Positions 8,951 through 20,639 of a stretch of 64,000 bases of DNA are shown here, piece after piece. The translations under genes were made by a program, and so were the position numbers. The notes beneath the pieces are model-generated. The model saw only the letters and a list, made by a program, of their open reading frames with translations. It had not been told where the DNA came from and searched no databases. Each line of letters starts with the position of its first letter. Position 1 is the stretch's first letter. Source of the stretch: Solicoccozyma terricola (lineage: Eukaryota > Basidiomycota > Tremellomycetes > Filobasidiales > Piskurozymaceae); the NCBI GenBank assembly GCA_001600875.1, contig BCLD01000020.1, positions 370,006-434,005 on the forward strand. Reading direction: 5' to 3'.

Positions 8951-11192
8951 TCCACCGAATCTTGTACTTTGAAATGGACGACCAGTCCGTTGGGTAGCTC
9001 ACATCTCTCGATGCGGTACACATCTTTCCAGTCCTTGCCGGAACGGCGTCTTCAGCCTTGCAACCAAGGATACTCGTCTGGATTCCTCACAAAGAATCCA
9101 ACGTTGCTGTTGTCGGCCTTGTCCGAACCAAAACCCTTATTTTACAATACTATGTATTTCACACCGGCGGCTTCGGCGAATTTGATTGAAAGACGAAGGT
9201 CCGAAGCGTTCCCAATGACCACTTGAGGCACGCGGACAGCCAGTCGTGAACCAGTCAGGATGTCATCTGCGGCAGTTATCGAGCTTATGGAAAGAAGGCG
9301 CCCCACGTGGTTGTTGTGACAGAGGTACAACATTGAATGATCTCGGATGTAGCACGTTGGTTCAGCACACATCCAAGGCTCATCAGAATCAGACCGTTCG
9401 TGGCCGTTGTCTGTCGCCCACCTGTCGATTTCCGTTTTTCGGTTTTGTCCTTTCGGCATTCGAAGATCTCTAAAGGAGGCTACCATCAAATGTTGCGCGT
9501 TCATGACCCGGCCAGCGAGACGGAGCTCGTACAGGTGCCTACCACCGCGCAACTTGTGGGTCACTGACATGTGACTATTTGGAGGCGTCCAATCCAGCTG
9601 GACAGGAAGACGATCTCCAATAGGTTCGGCATGGCCGCTTTTGAATGCAGGATCGGAGGGCCACTCCGAATACTGCGCCGAAGAGTAGTCCGGCAAGATT
9701 CTCTCGGGGGTGGCGTCACCTATCTGAATGACACCCTCTACGAACATGATTGGGGACTCGCCCTCTTCGAGTAGCTGGCCCGTGGCGAGGAAACGGGGTG
9801 CCAACACATATGGGCCAGCAGTGCAGATCACCGAGAGTATCCCCCTTCTGCTGTCGTTGTACGCTAAAGAAAGGTCGCCACGGGCTTCGCGGTAGGGCGC
9901 CAGCGCTTCCAGGGTGTCTGGTTCACGCCAGGACCAGCTCCCTGACCTCATTAATCCTTGAAAATCCTTGATGAATAAAGATTCGCCCTTTGAACCCAGG
10001 TGGAAAACGCATATCTGAGCGTCCAAGAACCGCTCGAGGTGTCTCATTATTCTCAAGTTCTGCAAGGAGGCATCAGTGTACGATGTGAGGGACGGATTCA
10101 TCAAAGTTTGCAAATAGTAGTTGTCGCGGTACTTGGACTGGTTGTCGAGTGTGTCCAAGATGTAGTAAGAGATAGATTTACCTTCGATTTCGCCACAGAG
10201 AGTATCCAGAGCGTTAAAGAGCCAGCGAGATAGTCGGGCCATAGTCGAGTTAGCGAACATAGGCTCCAGAAGAGGTTTGCAGAACGGCCCCTGGAATTCC
10301 TCACATGCTGCCCGTTTGAGGACTTCCTTAGGAGTCGCTCGCAAGAATGCCCCTTCACGTCGCAGAATCGTGCTCACACGTTCCGCTTGCGGATTGTTCG
10401 AGCGGTCCTCGGTTTCGGATTTCGCCGTGTACGATGTGATCATGGACAAGAGACCGTTCTGGGCATGAGAGCATATATCCACTCGACTCTGCTCAACCTC
10501 CGTGTCGTAAATCACAAGGATACTGGGTTTTGAGCCGGTGTGGGACGTTCCCAATGGCAATGGATGTCCATCACGTCGGACTGCGATTTCCAATCCAGAA
10601 GTAATTCCCATCGTGACTATGACGTCCACCACATCGATGCAGTTGACCACTTCCACCCATGTGTCGTCCCTGCGAGAGCATACGTCAATCGCCGCCGCCA
10701 GCTCTCCCATGGTCCGAAGGCTTGCTGGCGGACGGCGTGGTTGAACAGCGGCGAAGGCGTCTTGGTGCATCATGAGGGTTTCATACAGGTCTGACGAGCC
10801 TCGATGGATACCAGAAGCAAACTTGGGAAGGCGACAGACGAGGATCTCCTTGACCGATGTAGGGGCAGGGCACTCGTCCTTGGGAAGAGCAGCGGCGAAT
10901 GCATCCAATCTTTCGCAGACGCTTGGCAGGTCCGGGGTAAATGATGACCAAATGGATACCAGAGCGACGAGAGTCCTTCCCGACTGGGTGTCTAGGAGTC
11001 CAAATGAGAGTACTTTCGGCCGCACAGCTACCAAGGCTGCTAGCCATGGACTGACGTGGAATTGCTCGTTCTTCCCCGCGGTGGTAAGTAAAGTGTCGAT
11101 CTCACTTGAGATTAGGAGCTGGCCTGCCGCCCACTCGAGTCTAGCCAAACTAAGACCGTTGACGCCATTCGGGATGAGGGCCCCAAAAATGC
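8951..11192 (-). pseudogene. Long orphan reading frame, damaged at both ends
   Basis: One frame stays open for more than 680 codons on the minus strand, from about 11190 to a TAA at 9142. I recognise no family. The protein looks globular: mixed hydrophobic and charged, with WMCAEPTCYIRDHSMLYLCH near its C-terminal third. There is no ATG at the 5' end. The frame reads straight out of a truncated Copia gag (11193-11359), with IFGALIPNGVNGLSLARLEW spanning the first complete codons, so the true N-terminus was lost on insertion or rearrangement. Coding-like sequence continues in the same frame past the TAA (NPDEYPWLQG, then a TGA, then ELPNGLVVHFKVQ) to about 8955. These look like stops acquired in a decaying gene. 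Sequencing error cannot be excluded for either stop. Confidence 0.6.
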
Positions 11193-11458
11193 TTGGTCGA
11201 GGATTCGGTTCTCGGGGATTCCTCGAGGTATTGGATCATATCCTTAGCCAGGAGGACCGACAGGACAGAGAACTCCCACTCCGCATAGTTCTCCTGTCCC
11301 TTGAGTCGTGTGACACGGTATGCCCCACTTCCTCCCTTCTCTTCCTCTGAATCAGACATGGAAAAGGTTGGGTGAGTGTATGTCTGATCGTCTATGGATA
11401 GGAGTACGCTCCTGGGGGACTTATCGAGAGTGAAGCCTGCTTGTCGACAGATGATCAC
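11193..11458 (-). mobile_element. Copia gag fragment (LTR-D family) joined to the orphan frame
   Basis: On the minus strand the start of gag (ATG at 11359, MSDSEEEKGGSGAYRVTR...) matches the copy at 33109 closely, including about 100 bp of leader. It breaks off after ESSTK, where host-like sequence begins. Only about 55 codons of gag remain. Confidence 0.85.
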
Positions 11459-11860
11459 CGAACATGCTTTTCCTTTTCAAGCTTCCTCTTCCGAGACAGA
11501 CGCTTCGGGTGACCATGAAAAGGAATTTGCTTCCAACCGGAATCACAGCTGATCCGTCATGACAAACCCGATTCCACAATGACAGCTCGTGACAATTTGG
11601 TGCCGGGTAGATCATTTCTGGAGCAGACTATTGTTAAGCCGTGAATTCTGAACACCAATTTTAAAAGAAAAAGACATTCGGTTACATTGCAAATTCGAGA
11701 TCATATAGCTGCCAAGCCAAGATAATGGGCGCGCCTCGACCAAGCGCAGTCTGCTTGATATTTGTCCCAGTAAAGTCCGGAGCAACAACCAACGGGGTAG
11801 CTTCGATTCCTGCTCTCAACGCAATGGCATGACTCATGTGGCCGCTAAATTTGGGAGTCT
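11459..11860. other. No recognisable gene
   Basis: Flank of the gag fragment. On the plus strand TTTGGTGCCGGGTAG near 11596 looks like a 3'-CCA-type primer site of another LTR element, but no LTR end could be placed beside it. Confidence 0.3.
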
Positions 11861-12026
11861 TGTTGAACATAGACGCATCCTGCTATCGAACAATGGAAGA
11901 AGACCTCAAGAGGCGAGGTAGGAAGAAGGTTGGAAACAAGAATGTCTCAGGTCCATACCTGAGACATGGGAACAAGGTATCTCGTTGTATATAGGTCGGC
12001 AATATCTAATGTCGACCTACAGGCGG
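11861..12026 (+). mobile_element. LTR-B, 5' half
   Basis: Starts TGTTGAACATAGACGCATCC and matches the first half of the complete LTR-B at 48396, including the GAATGTCTCA and CTGAGACAT blocks. Truncated at its 3' side. Confidence 0.75.
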
Positions 12027-12384
12027 AAGGGTCACGTTCCCCATAGGCGCCGATTTCGATTATCGATTATCTATTTGCCGTTGCAGTGCTCAAGAATAGG
12101 ACGAGTCTTGTCGTAACCGCGACAGCTCAGAATGGGTCCTAAAGGAGGAGGTAGACCTGGAGCATGGATGTGGTTCTGAATCCGGATGATAGTTCTGTTC
12201 CGCGCTGCTTCCTTTCTTTGCGGAACACCACACTTTTCATTTTTCGACCTTTTTGGGATGCATCCGCCTGGTTCCCCCGGGAGCTCAGTACTGCTCTCGG
12301 CAGCCACTACAAATACCTGCTTACTCTGCGCTAAACTCCCCTCGATGGTTCGCATTACTGCTTCACGAGTATTCTCGAGGAGTC

Positions 12385-14394
12385 ATGACACGATCGCCGC
12401 AGGAGGGTGCACAGAGTCCCGGCGAAGACCGTGAGCTCGACACGCAAATCAAGGGTAACAAGCTTCCGCCTCTTGCCGCCGGGGAGATCGCAGCGCTTAT
12501 GCCTGGCCAAGTCAATGAATTATCCGGGTTCGAGAAGCTCGATGTGCCGGCTACGCCACAGACGAGTGACGTCGTCGAGAAGGCCGAGGACAAGGCCAGC
12601 ACGAAGGGGAGCGACGTCTCGTCACTTGATGAGGCGTTCAAAGGCACCCAGGATGCTGCCGAGCAGGGTGGGGACGTCGCCGAGGAAGTCAAGGACAGGG
12701 TGGGCATGGGCGCCGAGGGCGCTTCCAAGAAAGGCGGAGAGGTAGAGGTGAAGGAAGGGGAGGAGGCGAAGGAGGCCGAACAGGTGCGACCAATATGGAT
12801 TCCAGTGGTGTCAGAGGACGCGGACTGGAAACGCCACGCAGAGGTTCTCGGACGCGTCATAACCAGAGATCCTCAACAAGCCTCGCCGGACCATGACCTC
12901 ACCAGAGCGCCCGATCTACGAGCTCACGGGATCCTGCAATGGTTTCCACCTTGGCCTTTCCACCCACAGTCTGCGAATCGACATCGATGTGAGGAAAGGG
13001 TCTTTTGGGGCAATGATAAATGGGACGTCGTCCTTAACCTCGAGACCTTCATATACAACCGCGGCATGATTGCCTCACCTACCTATGGAAATTTCCGGGT
13101 TGAATATCCAGGGGGCCACTGGCAAAGTATTCTACGAGGCGGAGAGAGTACACCCGAAATCTGGGAGGAGACGCGCGAAGAGACGAGGCGAAGTATGTTG
13201 GAGGACCTGCCAGAAGCCTTTGTCGACAAGATTGTCCCGCCGACAAGTTTCAGGGATTGCTTCGACACTCTCAAAGTACATGGCAAGGCTCTTTACTGCC
13301 TCTCCGCGGTAGATCTGTCCCACCTATCCGAACACATCCGTGAGACTTGCAACGACAAACCTACACGCCGCATGTATTTTCGGTTGTTCTCCGGGTATGC
13401 GGCCAGGGTCAGCCTCCCGAAATCCACCGGATGGTTCAATCCTGACACAAGAAAAGTAATTAAATGCATGCCGGTCGAAACCAGCCTGGCCTTGAGCCTT
13501 TTCATGCAGGGGGAAGATCACACCTACGCGCGCTACGTCGGTGCCGACATCGGAGTGCACGTTTGGCCATTGCGAGAGCTTGGAAACTGCGGTCTATTCA
13601 CCATTCCTGCCGCCACGGTCATGCTTCAATCGTCCGCCCTTGCTGAGCTCGCGCTTGGCCCAGGAAACCGAACAAACCTGCTTTACGGTGGCCTGGAGGC
13701 CATGTACTTGGCCCTCAAGTACACCGTCGAGAACTCAGATGATAAGACGCAGGACTCAATGCTGGTTTCTCTCGAGAACATCGGCAGCCATTTCATCGAC
13801 ATGATGCGCCTCACCTACGAAGAGATAATCCGCATCTACAGGGGCAACAGCGATGCTGAGGAGATGGCCTGTACTCAAATGGGCGGGGTTGCTGCCACGG
13901 CGCACGCCGCCATGGCGCTGCTCGCCTCGAAGCTCGACAAACGGATGAAAAAACGGGTCCAACTCCTGGGAATGTTGATCGCGACGTTGACCAAGGTCTG
14001 TTTCGCTGTCCCTGGAGCAGTCATAACAGCGGCCACCTTGGGTGCTGGTGCCCCCGTTCTGATCTTATCCGCTATAGCTCTGGACGCCCCTATAGACGCA
14101 GCCGGACAAGCTGTGTCGGCCAAATTACTCGATTTCAAGGAAGGCGAGTTCGGAGCATACGCTGCGTGTGTCCAGAAGGCTTTCGAAGACGAAATTGATG
14201 GGTTATGGAAGCATTACCCAAAGGAGGGAATCGCCGAGGATAAACGGAAGGATTACATGGCGCAGCGGAAGTTCGTCTGTGGGAACCTGTCCAACGGGTA
14301 TACAAAAGCCTGGACCTCCCTCACAGTCCGCAGTTCACCGCCGACAAGTACATGGGAGCGACTACTGTTTTCGAAGATCAGGCACAAGCAGTAG
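12385..14394 (+). CDS. Intact orphan gene, possible membrane-associated protein
   Basis: A 669-residue frame from MTRSPQEGA; an upstream ATG at 12253 would add 44 less convincing residues. No intron is needed. Residues about 30-140 are acidic and lysine-rich, low complexity and probably disordered. The rest looks folded, with aromatic motifs such as ILQWFPPWPFHPQ near 190. A hydrophobic stretch at about 525-570 (VCFAVPGAVITAATLGAGAP) could be one or two membrane or pore-like helices. I do not recognise the family. It is the only long gene here with neither frame break nor close paralogue in the window. It lies between the damaged orphan frame and a Zn2Cys6 regulator, with no sign of shared regulation. 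Confidence 0.75.
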   Translation: MTRSPQEGAQSPGEDRELDTQIKGNKLPPLAAGEIAALMPGQVNELSGFEKLDVPATPQTSDVVEKAEDKASTKGSDVSSLDEAFKGTQDAAEQGGDVAEEVKDRVGMGAEGASKKGGEVEVKEGEEAKEAEQVRPIWIPVVSEDADWKRHAEVLGRVITRDPQQASPDHDLTRAPDLRAHGILQWFPPWPFHPQSANRHRCEERVFWGNDKWDVVLNLETFIYNRGMIASPTYGNFRVEYPGGHWQSILRGGESTPEIWEETREETRRSMLEDLPEAFVDKIVPPTSFRDCFDTLKVHGKALYCLSAVDLSHLSEHIRETCNDKPTRRMYFRLFSGYAARVSLPKSTGWFNPDTRKVIKCMPVETSLALSLFMQGEDHTYARYVGADIGVHVWPLRELGNCGLFTIPAATVMLQSSALAELALGPGNRTNLLYGGLEAMYLALKYTVENSDDKTQDSMLVSLENIGSHFIDMMRLTYEEIIRIYRGNSDAEEMACTQMGGVAATAHAAMALLASKLDKRMKKRVQLLGMLIATLTKVCFAVPGAVITAATLGAGAPVLILSAIALDAPIDAAGQAVSAKLLDFKEGEFGAYAACVQKAFEDEIDGLWKHYPKEGIAEDKRKDYMAQRKFVCGNLSNGYTKAWTSLTVRSSPPTSTWERLLFSKIRHKQ

Positions 14395-15681
14395 CGGTCT
14401 GATACTCGTGCTTAGGGGGTCAAGGGGTTAGGGGGTTCCTGGGCCTAAGTGACTTCTCAGACGTGGATTCAAGGGGGAACGGCGTTAGCACCGTTGGCAT
14501 CTGGGGAGACGGTACAGAACACGTCTACGGCAGAGTTCACTAACCAATGGCAGACGCTCTTTGGGTATCCACTGGCAGAGGTGACTGTGAAGACGGGCAA
14601 GGTTGTCCACGGCCGCTTGTAGGTGGCCCGCCACTGCAAAGGTTGTCGAAGGATAAAGAGAGCTGGGAGGGGTGTTTTGTTAGAGAACCGAGGATAGGAA
14701 TCGAAAGTGTGGTCGGAACAATGATCGCGGTATGATGATGTATAGGTAGGATTCGAGGATTATTGGTGTACAGATGAATGGCCGATACTATGAGAACGTT
14801 GTAAAAAGTAGCATCCCAGACGCGTTAGGCTTCCCCTTTCCAGCAATTCTTATTAACTAGGAGATGGGTAAAGTATGTCAATTCTTATCCTTTTGGGCTG
14901 TTGTTTTCTTACAATGTAACCTTCCATGGCTCCTACCTCCAGTTAACCCAGAAATTCCCAATGCCACTCCATTGAAGAGAAAATGGCATTCTAGTAGCCA
15001 AATTGGTCAACTTCCGGCATCCGGAATAAGAAGGCTTAAACGGTGACATAGGGAAATCTGTGTTAACAAAGTATATCGAGCAGCTCTAGGGGCATATGGA
15101 ACCGTCAATTATGGAACTCTAGTTGCAATATTCATGGAGGGAGAGCCGAACAGAACCCCCCTCTTGGGGTGTGCTTGTTGGTCGACTGAAATGGGGGCCA
15201 AACACATCGGGAAATCTCTGTTAATAAAAGTTGTGGAACACATCCCAGGCTACCTTCCAGTGATCCTGATGAGGCTGTAGGTGTCCTAGATGATGCACAA
15301 TATGCCATAAAGGTGGTGCAAAGGCAAAGTTCAAGGTGATCACTCTGCTTCATATACCTGGCTCAAGAATTCAAATTAAAGGTTTGGCCTGTAGGCGTCA
15401 GAGCAGAGAAACGTCATCCGGAGTTGCTAGGAGGTCTCAAAGACACAAATGATGGCAATGGGAAAACCGGGGTCAGGCAGCATCAGGGCTATCCAACCAT
15501 ATGCCGATGAGATGTCCTTACCTTGGTGCAAAATGTCAGGGAGGTCCGAATAGGGTCATTTGGGGGTCCTCCTCCCGGCGGGCGCGCCTTCGATTAGGGT
15601 TCGCCTCGGGTGGCGGTGGGAAACTGTGAACCTATACAGTATACTTGTGCTTGTGTGTCTCTGAGGCACACCCTGTTAATC
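14395..15681. other. No recognisable gene
   Basis: Nearly 1.3 kb without a supported gene. A GGGGTTAGGGGGTT run near 14418 resembles one near 754. The final part is the probable promoter of the regulator starting at 15682, but no specific site is recognised. Confidence 0.5.
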
Positions 15682-18671
15682 ATGCCACCAGAGCACTCCA
15701 GCAGCCGTCAAGGGAAGATCCCAAGTGAGTGATGATTTTGGCAGCAGAGGTGGCGGTCGACGCAGCCCAGGCACCGATTGCTTTTTTCGCGATTTTCAGG
15801 CTGCGACGCTTGTCGGGCGAGAAAGGTCAAATGCGCACGGCCGCCCATCCCAGAGGTTGACAATCCGTCCTCGCAAGACCATGATGCGCTGCCTGGATGC
15901 TATGTCAGTCAGAACCTACTTTGCTGCCAATACGGATGAGCAGCTCATCGCATCACCTGCGCTTTCGTCTTGCTAGCAATGCAAAGGGCTCAGCGTGGAC
16001 TGCGCGACACATTATCAGCGTAAGCGGGTACGTCAATTGTCACCGCACATGCAATATATTCCGGTCCATTTACATGGTCGCTACCTCCATCCAAGCAGCG
16101 TGGTCCACCTAGTGTCTACCTACAGTAAGCGTTGCCCGTCAGATGAAATGCTCCCTTGTCATCCTATGCTAACGTTCCCACCGCTTGAATAGAAACTACC
16201 GGCGCAGGGCGATGGCTTCAGAGGGAACCGAAAATATCGCACCTCCAACCTCCCAAGACACTCCACCCTCGCCCGTACCCATGGATCCGGTCATCACAAC
16301 AAGGCCTTTAACCCTTACCGACCCAAACTTCCGCGACCTGATCGCTTCATCCGTGCTGCTGCTTCAGGATCAGCAGAACGGCATCGACAGCGTGTCTCCT
16401 TCGACCGTCATCGGAGGCCGGGCGGTGGCTACGGACGACGCACGGAAACTTCCGACAGGCATCTTGGATTCATCGGCTTGGGTATCNTCAGCGAGTCCTG
16501 CCGAGCCACATCCGCGCGTTAANACGATCGACAGCATCCTCCCACGAGATTCCGCNATCTACATCTTCTCGCTCTTTTTCGANTACGTGAGTACATCGGT
16601 GTTCATCTGAGTGCGCCAGCCGACTGATAGCTACGGTCCACCGTCCCAGGTGTATCCCCTGATACCCTGCCTACATCGCCCTCATTTCCTCGCCCAACTG
16701 GCTGCTCGGCGTGAAGAACGCGAACCGATCTTTTTCGCTTTGGTGATGAGTGTTCTGGCCTCGTCGTTGGTGCAAGTGAGGGATCGGGGCTGTAGAGCGT
16801 TCAATTTTGGGTCCTCTCGAGCTGATTTATGGCCAACGTCTTAAGATCCCGAAAGCGCTGATACCGATAGCGGGCTCGCTTAGTATACGAGAGTTGGCTG
16901 AACGATGTTATCAGGCATCTCGACGCATTTCGGTGGACACTTATGATCCTCCTTCCATTGAAATGGTCACGTTGAGGTATCTGGATGCCGTGTATCACTT
17001 GATCCTAGGCAAGGCTGGAGCACATGGTGAGCGGTCTGCGCCACGATAGTGCGTCGCCGTTCGTCGTTGACGACGTCTGGAACGGTGAACAGCTGCGGCC
17101 CTCGGTGAATCTCAACAGCTCCTCATATCACTGGGGTTGCATCGGGAGTATAGCTATGTCCTTTTGGGTTACTCCCATCCGCTTGCTTCCCCTTGGAATG
17201 TCTCACATTGACCCATGCTTTCCTCGCAGACCCATTCAGGGCGAGACCCGACGTCGCTTGTTCGGGTTGATCTTCTGCGCAGATAGAGCAGCGTAAGTGG
17301 AATGAGCTTGGGTTCCATAACCAGTCGGTGTGGCTGAATACCTGCAACAAGCAGCGCTTGCCTGCGTGGCGGGCCCCTAGGGCTGCGGGATGAAGATTGC
17401 GACGTTGCTATGCCCCGCGAACTGTCAGTGCGATTAGTGGCCACGAGTTGGCCCATCGACTCCTAACGCTCCCATTCCTACCACCCAGTAACGACGATTA
17501 TATCACCCAGGAAGGATACCTAGAGCAACCCCCCGGGACCACATCGACTATCACTCGCTTCAAGTGAGTCCTGTCCCTGTGCTCTCAAGCCAGCCAGGAT
17601 CTCACTCATGTGACCCCTATGACAGCATAGTGACCAGGATCTTCAGGTGGGTCCCAATGCAAATGCCTTAAAAGGGGAGGGGCGGGTCCAGGCAGCTCAT
17701 TCTTGACCTTCTCAGTCTGCTTGGCGAAATTGTGCTCCTGCAACGGAGTACTTGCCGGGAATTCCCTTTGTCCCCTGACAGCGTCCTCACACGCCTCCGG
17801 ACCATCGAGCGATTCACAGCTGAATTACAACACATCTTGACGACAATGCCCGACGCCCTTTGCTTGAAAGAGACACCGGAATCGGCAGCTGTATCGTGAG
17901 TGCGAATTCGAGGATGGGTGTCGGTGAAATGCGCCGGCTGATTGTCCTTTGCAGACCCGTTCGCGGTTGGGAATCACAAGCCCTTTCGAGCCTGGATCTA
18001 CACCTCAATCATGCTACCTCCTCATGGACAAGCGCCAAAGACAGCATCCTCGTGCAACAAGGGAACATTTACGTGACGCACGCCGTCGCCAGAATCATTT
18101 TGATGTATGCACTATCGACGCTGGTCTGCTTTCAGGTTATGCACTGAAGGAAGTGTTCTTTTTTCATGCAGAGGATGCCGAGAAGCAGTGCTCGATCGAA
18201 GCGGGGAGCCTGGTAGCATCACAAGAACAGGTGAGCCCGCTCCACCGCTGTGATGAGCAGCTCCGATCTGACCCTAGCTCACACAGCCACCCGGAGGGTG
18301 CTGTCATACTCGTACCAGACAATGGACAGGCCAGAGAACGTGGTCACGGATTTGCTTAAGACGCTGCGAAGGTGAGTCTTATCGATACACCATCGTCGAG
18401 AGGTGGCTGGTTGATGTCTGATCTTTCGCAGCATACCGATACACTCTGTGAGTTGCGTTGCAAGACAACTCAAGGCCATCTCAGTGACAGCTCCCGGCTG
18501 CAGCTTGCGATCAACGGGACCTCTCTCGTCAACAAGGTGAGGGTCGTAGCGGCCACCTTATTGGATTCGGCAACATCAACGGAGGTCCTCAGCGAAGGAG
18601 CCAAACGGCATTCTCATCTGCTGGACTTCTTGAACATACTGTCAGAGATAGAAAAGGTGAGGAAGACGTAA
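15682..18671 (+). CDS. Zn2Cys6 fungal transcription factor, about 18 exons
   Basis: Start ATG at 15682 (MPPEHSSSRQGKIP). Exon 1 ends at 15724. Exon 2 (15800-15903) gives CDACRARKVKC and exon 3 (15977-16027) completes the binuclear zinc cluster with CYQCKGLSVDC. The spacing C-x2-C-x6-C ... C-x2-C-x6-C is canonical. The linker RGPPSVYL lies on exon 4 (16099-16124). Exons 5 on (16193-16586, 16650-16775, 16846-17026, 17093, 17240, 17355, 17489, 17626, 17716, 17955 and later) give the fungal-specific transcription factor domain, with LHRPHFLAQL, LAERCYQASR, GETRRRLF, LGLRDEDCDV and DDYITQEGYLEQP. The last exon (18504-18671) ends ILSEIEK plus VRKT. It should be a nuclear DNA-binding regulator of the sugar/xylan regulator type; its target is unknown. 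Intron edges at about 17157-17240 and 18100-18180 are uncertain, and a few Ns lie in exon 5. Confidence 0.88.
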
Positions 18672-18972
18672 ATTCCGCTCTTTCAGAGGGGGCTTGTTGA
18701 CATAAGCCATCAACTTGATCAGAATCAAGTGTGACCGAGACCGATGTACAAGCAGGGCATAGATGGCTCCTTGGGGGGGGGAGGTTCCGACCGCATCCAC
18801 CAGAACCTCACACGGTCAATCGCTCAATATCAACAAAACTGGTACTAACAAGATGACGAATGCCTCTGTTAACGCCCTAGCCACTCAGTACACGCACACT
18901 TGGTAGAATCATCAATCGCTGTGAGCCAGGCTGCAGTCCCCTTCGCCAACCATGACATGCGCACAATCGCGA
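18672..18972. other. No recognisable gene
   Basis: Downstream region of the regulator. A short G run at about 18773-18781 is the only notable feature. Confidence 0.45.
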
Positions 18973-19140
18973 TCACGAAGACAGAACCATCTCTTTCTGG
19001 GCCTTGAACATGGCTCCAGCGTCTCTAGCCAACTCGAAGCTCTTCTTCTTGGGATGTCTGTCAGCAAATACGGAGTCCATGTCCTCCAGAGACAGTTGCT
19101 TAGTCTCGACAGCCCAGTGATAGATGACTGCGATGCCCAC
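18973..19140 (-). pseudogene. C-terminal tail of an MFS sugar transporter
   Basis: The minus strand encodes ETKQLSLEDMDSVF followed by a charged tail ending AQKEMVLSS. This is the well-known end of fungal sugar/H+ symporters (PETKG.SLEE.D..F) after the last membrane helix. Only about 55 residues survive. Directly upstream, in a different frame, is a piece of a patatin gene, so this is a chimeric scrap. Confidence 0.75.
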
Positions 19141-19145
19141 CGCAT

Positions 19146-19220
19146 CGTGCCTACCGGATGGGTGATTGCCGCTATGCATTCCCCGAACTTGACTTGGTCT
19201 CCTTGGACGTACGCTAGATC
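19146..19220 (-). pseudogene. Fragment of a patatin exon end
   Basis: Encodes LAYVQGDQVKFGECIAAITH, the last conserved residues of the patatin domain in the full-length protein at 59033 and in the copy at 40296. In the intact gene an intron begins right after ITHP; here the sequence changes at the same place into the sugar transporter tail. Confidence 0.75.
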
Positions 19221-20394
19221 GTACACAATCGATGCGGCTGGATACATAGGTTGCTGAGATATAACTCAGCTTCCGTGCAACGAGCAGAACCCCACACCAT
19301 TTTTCTAGAACGGTGAGTTGAGGATCCCTACCATCATACTCCGCAATGAAAGCCATCGGCCTGCTCTGGAATGACATCGAGTCTTATCAGCTTCAACCTG
19401 TCGCCGCAATCATGCATCTCAGCAACCTTCCCAGGGGGAAGGTTCGACCATCACACCATCTTCTAAGGCCGCCGCCGATGCATGCCATGCAATAGGTGTC
19501 AGCAGGTGTTGAGCAATATCACTTACTAAAAGCGGTCCGAACCACAAGTGATGCAATTGAGTTTACACAATTACTCCAACAGCAGGACCGACTTCGAGAC
19601 TGCAATACTGCTCAACACTCTCATCACCCACACATCTAGCCAAAGGACCGGACCGCTACGCTCAAGCTTAGGACGAGGCTAGCAGCTGAACGACAGCTTA
19701 CTGGTCTATCACAGCTGCTGTACCAAGTCACATTCGAAACAGTGGTGAACAAAATCAATGCGTCCCTTCTCTTGTATCGGCCTGAAATAGATCAACAGTG
19801 AGCTGTCGTAAGAACACTCTCGAGATTATCAAATTCTCATTACGTGCTGTAGGAGCACGTTCTCCGTATCCCTTGTGGATATTTCCTGCTTCGAGCCGTT
19901 TGGGAAGTCGACATGTATGTGTCGCGAAAATTCAGGCATTTCTGAGCTTTGTCTGGTTCTCACGTACCGATCGAAATGGATTGGGGCAGTTCCTGATCAA
20001 CTCCCTGAATGAGAACATTGTGGGTACCTGTCCCTGTCATGCAGGAGCGCGCTGCTTAGTATTCTGACCTGCGCCTTGCTACCCGACTCATAGCAATCAG
20101 AAAGTCCTCCTATCTTTGTTCCAACCGCCGACTTAGGTCGGTGACCACCACTCACCATAAATGCTCAACAACAAGACTATCGGCTCGAGGACACGAGTCG
20201 CATTGCGATCGGTTGCATCGCAAGAAGTACGTCCAACGAGGTTATTGTCGTTCATTCTGGCATGGGCTCTCTCAGTCCAGGCTTTAAATCTTCTAGAAGA
20301 AGGGACTCAGGTAGTTTATCTTGTCTCATCTGCCGAGGCCGTGAATCAGTCTCAGTGATTGACAGTGCGATGGCAGCTTTTCGTTTGGACTTGC
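19221..20394. other. No recognisable gene
   Basis: About 1.2 kb with only short unsupported frames on both strands. Confidence 0.45.
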
Positions 20395-20597
20395 ACAAAT
20401 GTTGAGTGGCGAGTCTGAGTGGCAAATCTCCTAGAACATTCTAGAGATTGCCGAGCAGATTGCCCAGGGTTCTGATAGAGAATTCTCCAGCATTAGCCTA
20501 GAAGGTTCACTCCCTCTAGCTCAAGTATATATAGTAGACAGATCTGTAGACTTACCAGCACCACTCTATAGACACAAGCATTCTTTCTAACAACAAA
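20395..20597 (+). mobile_element. LTR-C solo LTR with 5-bp target duplication
   Basis: The LTR is 20400-20592 (193 bp), TGTTGAGTGGCG ... TTTCTAACA. It is flanked on both sides by ACAAA (20395-20399 and 20593-20597), a perfect target site duplication. Related LTRs lie at 43222-43400 (5' LTR of a gag-bearing element) and, inverted and truncated, at 58487. A TATATATAG box lies inside. Confidence 0.92.
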
Positions 20598-20639
20598 TTG
20601 AGAGAGGCATTGATCACTTTGCTGTTAGTGAAGCCACTC

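Noticed and set aside
10772..11350. 192-codon plus-strand frame at 10772-11350
   Set aside because: It is antisense to both the orphan frame and a clear gag fragment; a reading frame that spans that junction in antisense is chance.
14413..14440. Second telomere-like array (GGGGTTAGGGGGTT)
   Set aside because: The unit is irregular and only two loose copies are present here and near 754, unlike the exact repeat at 51924.
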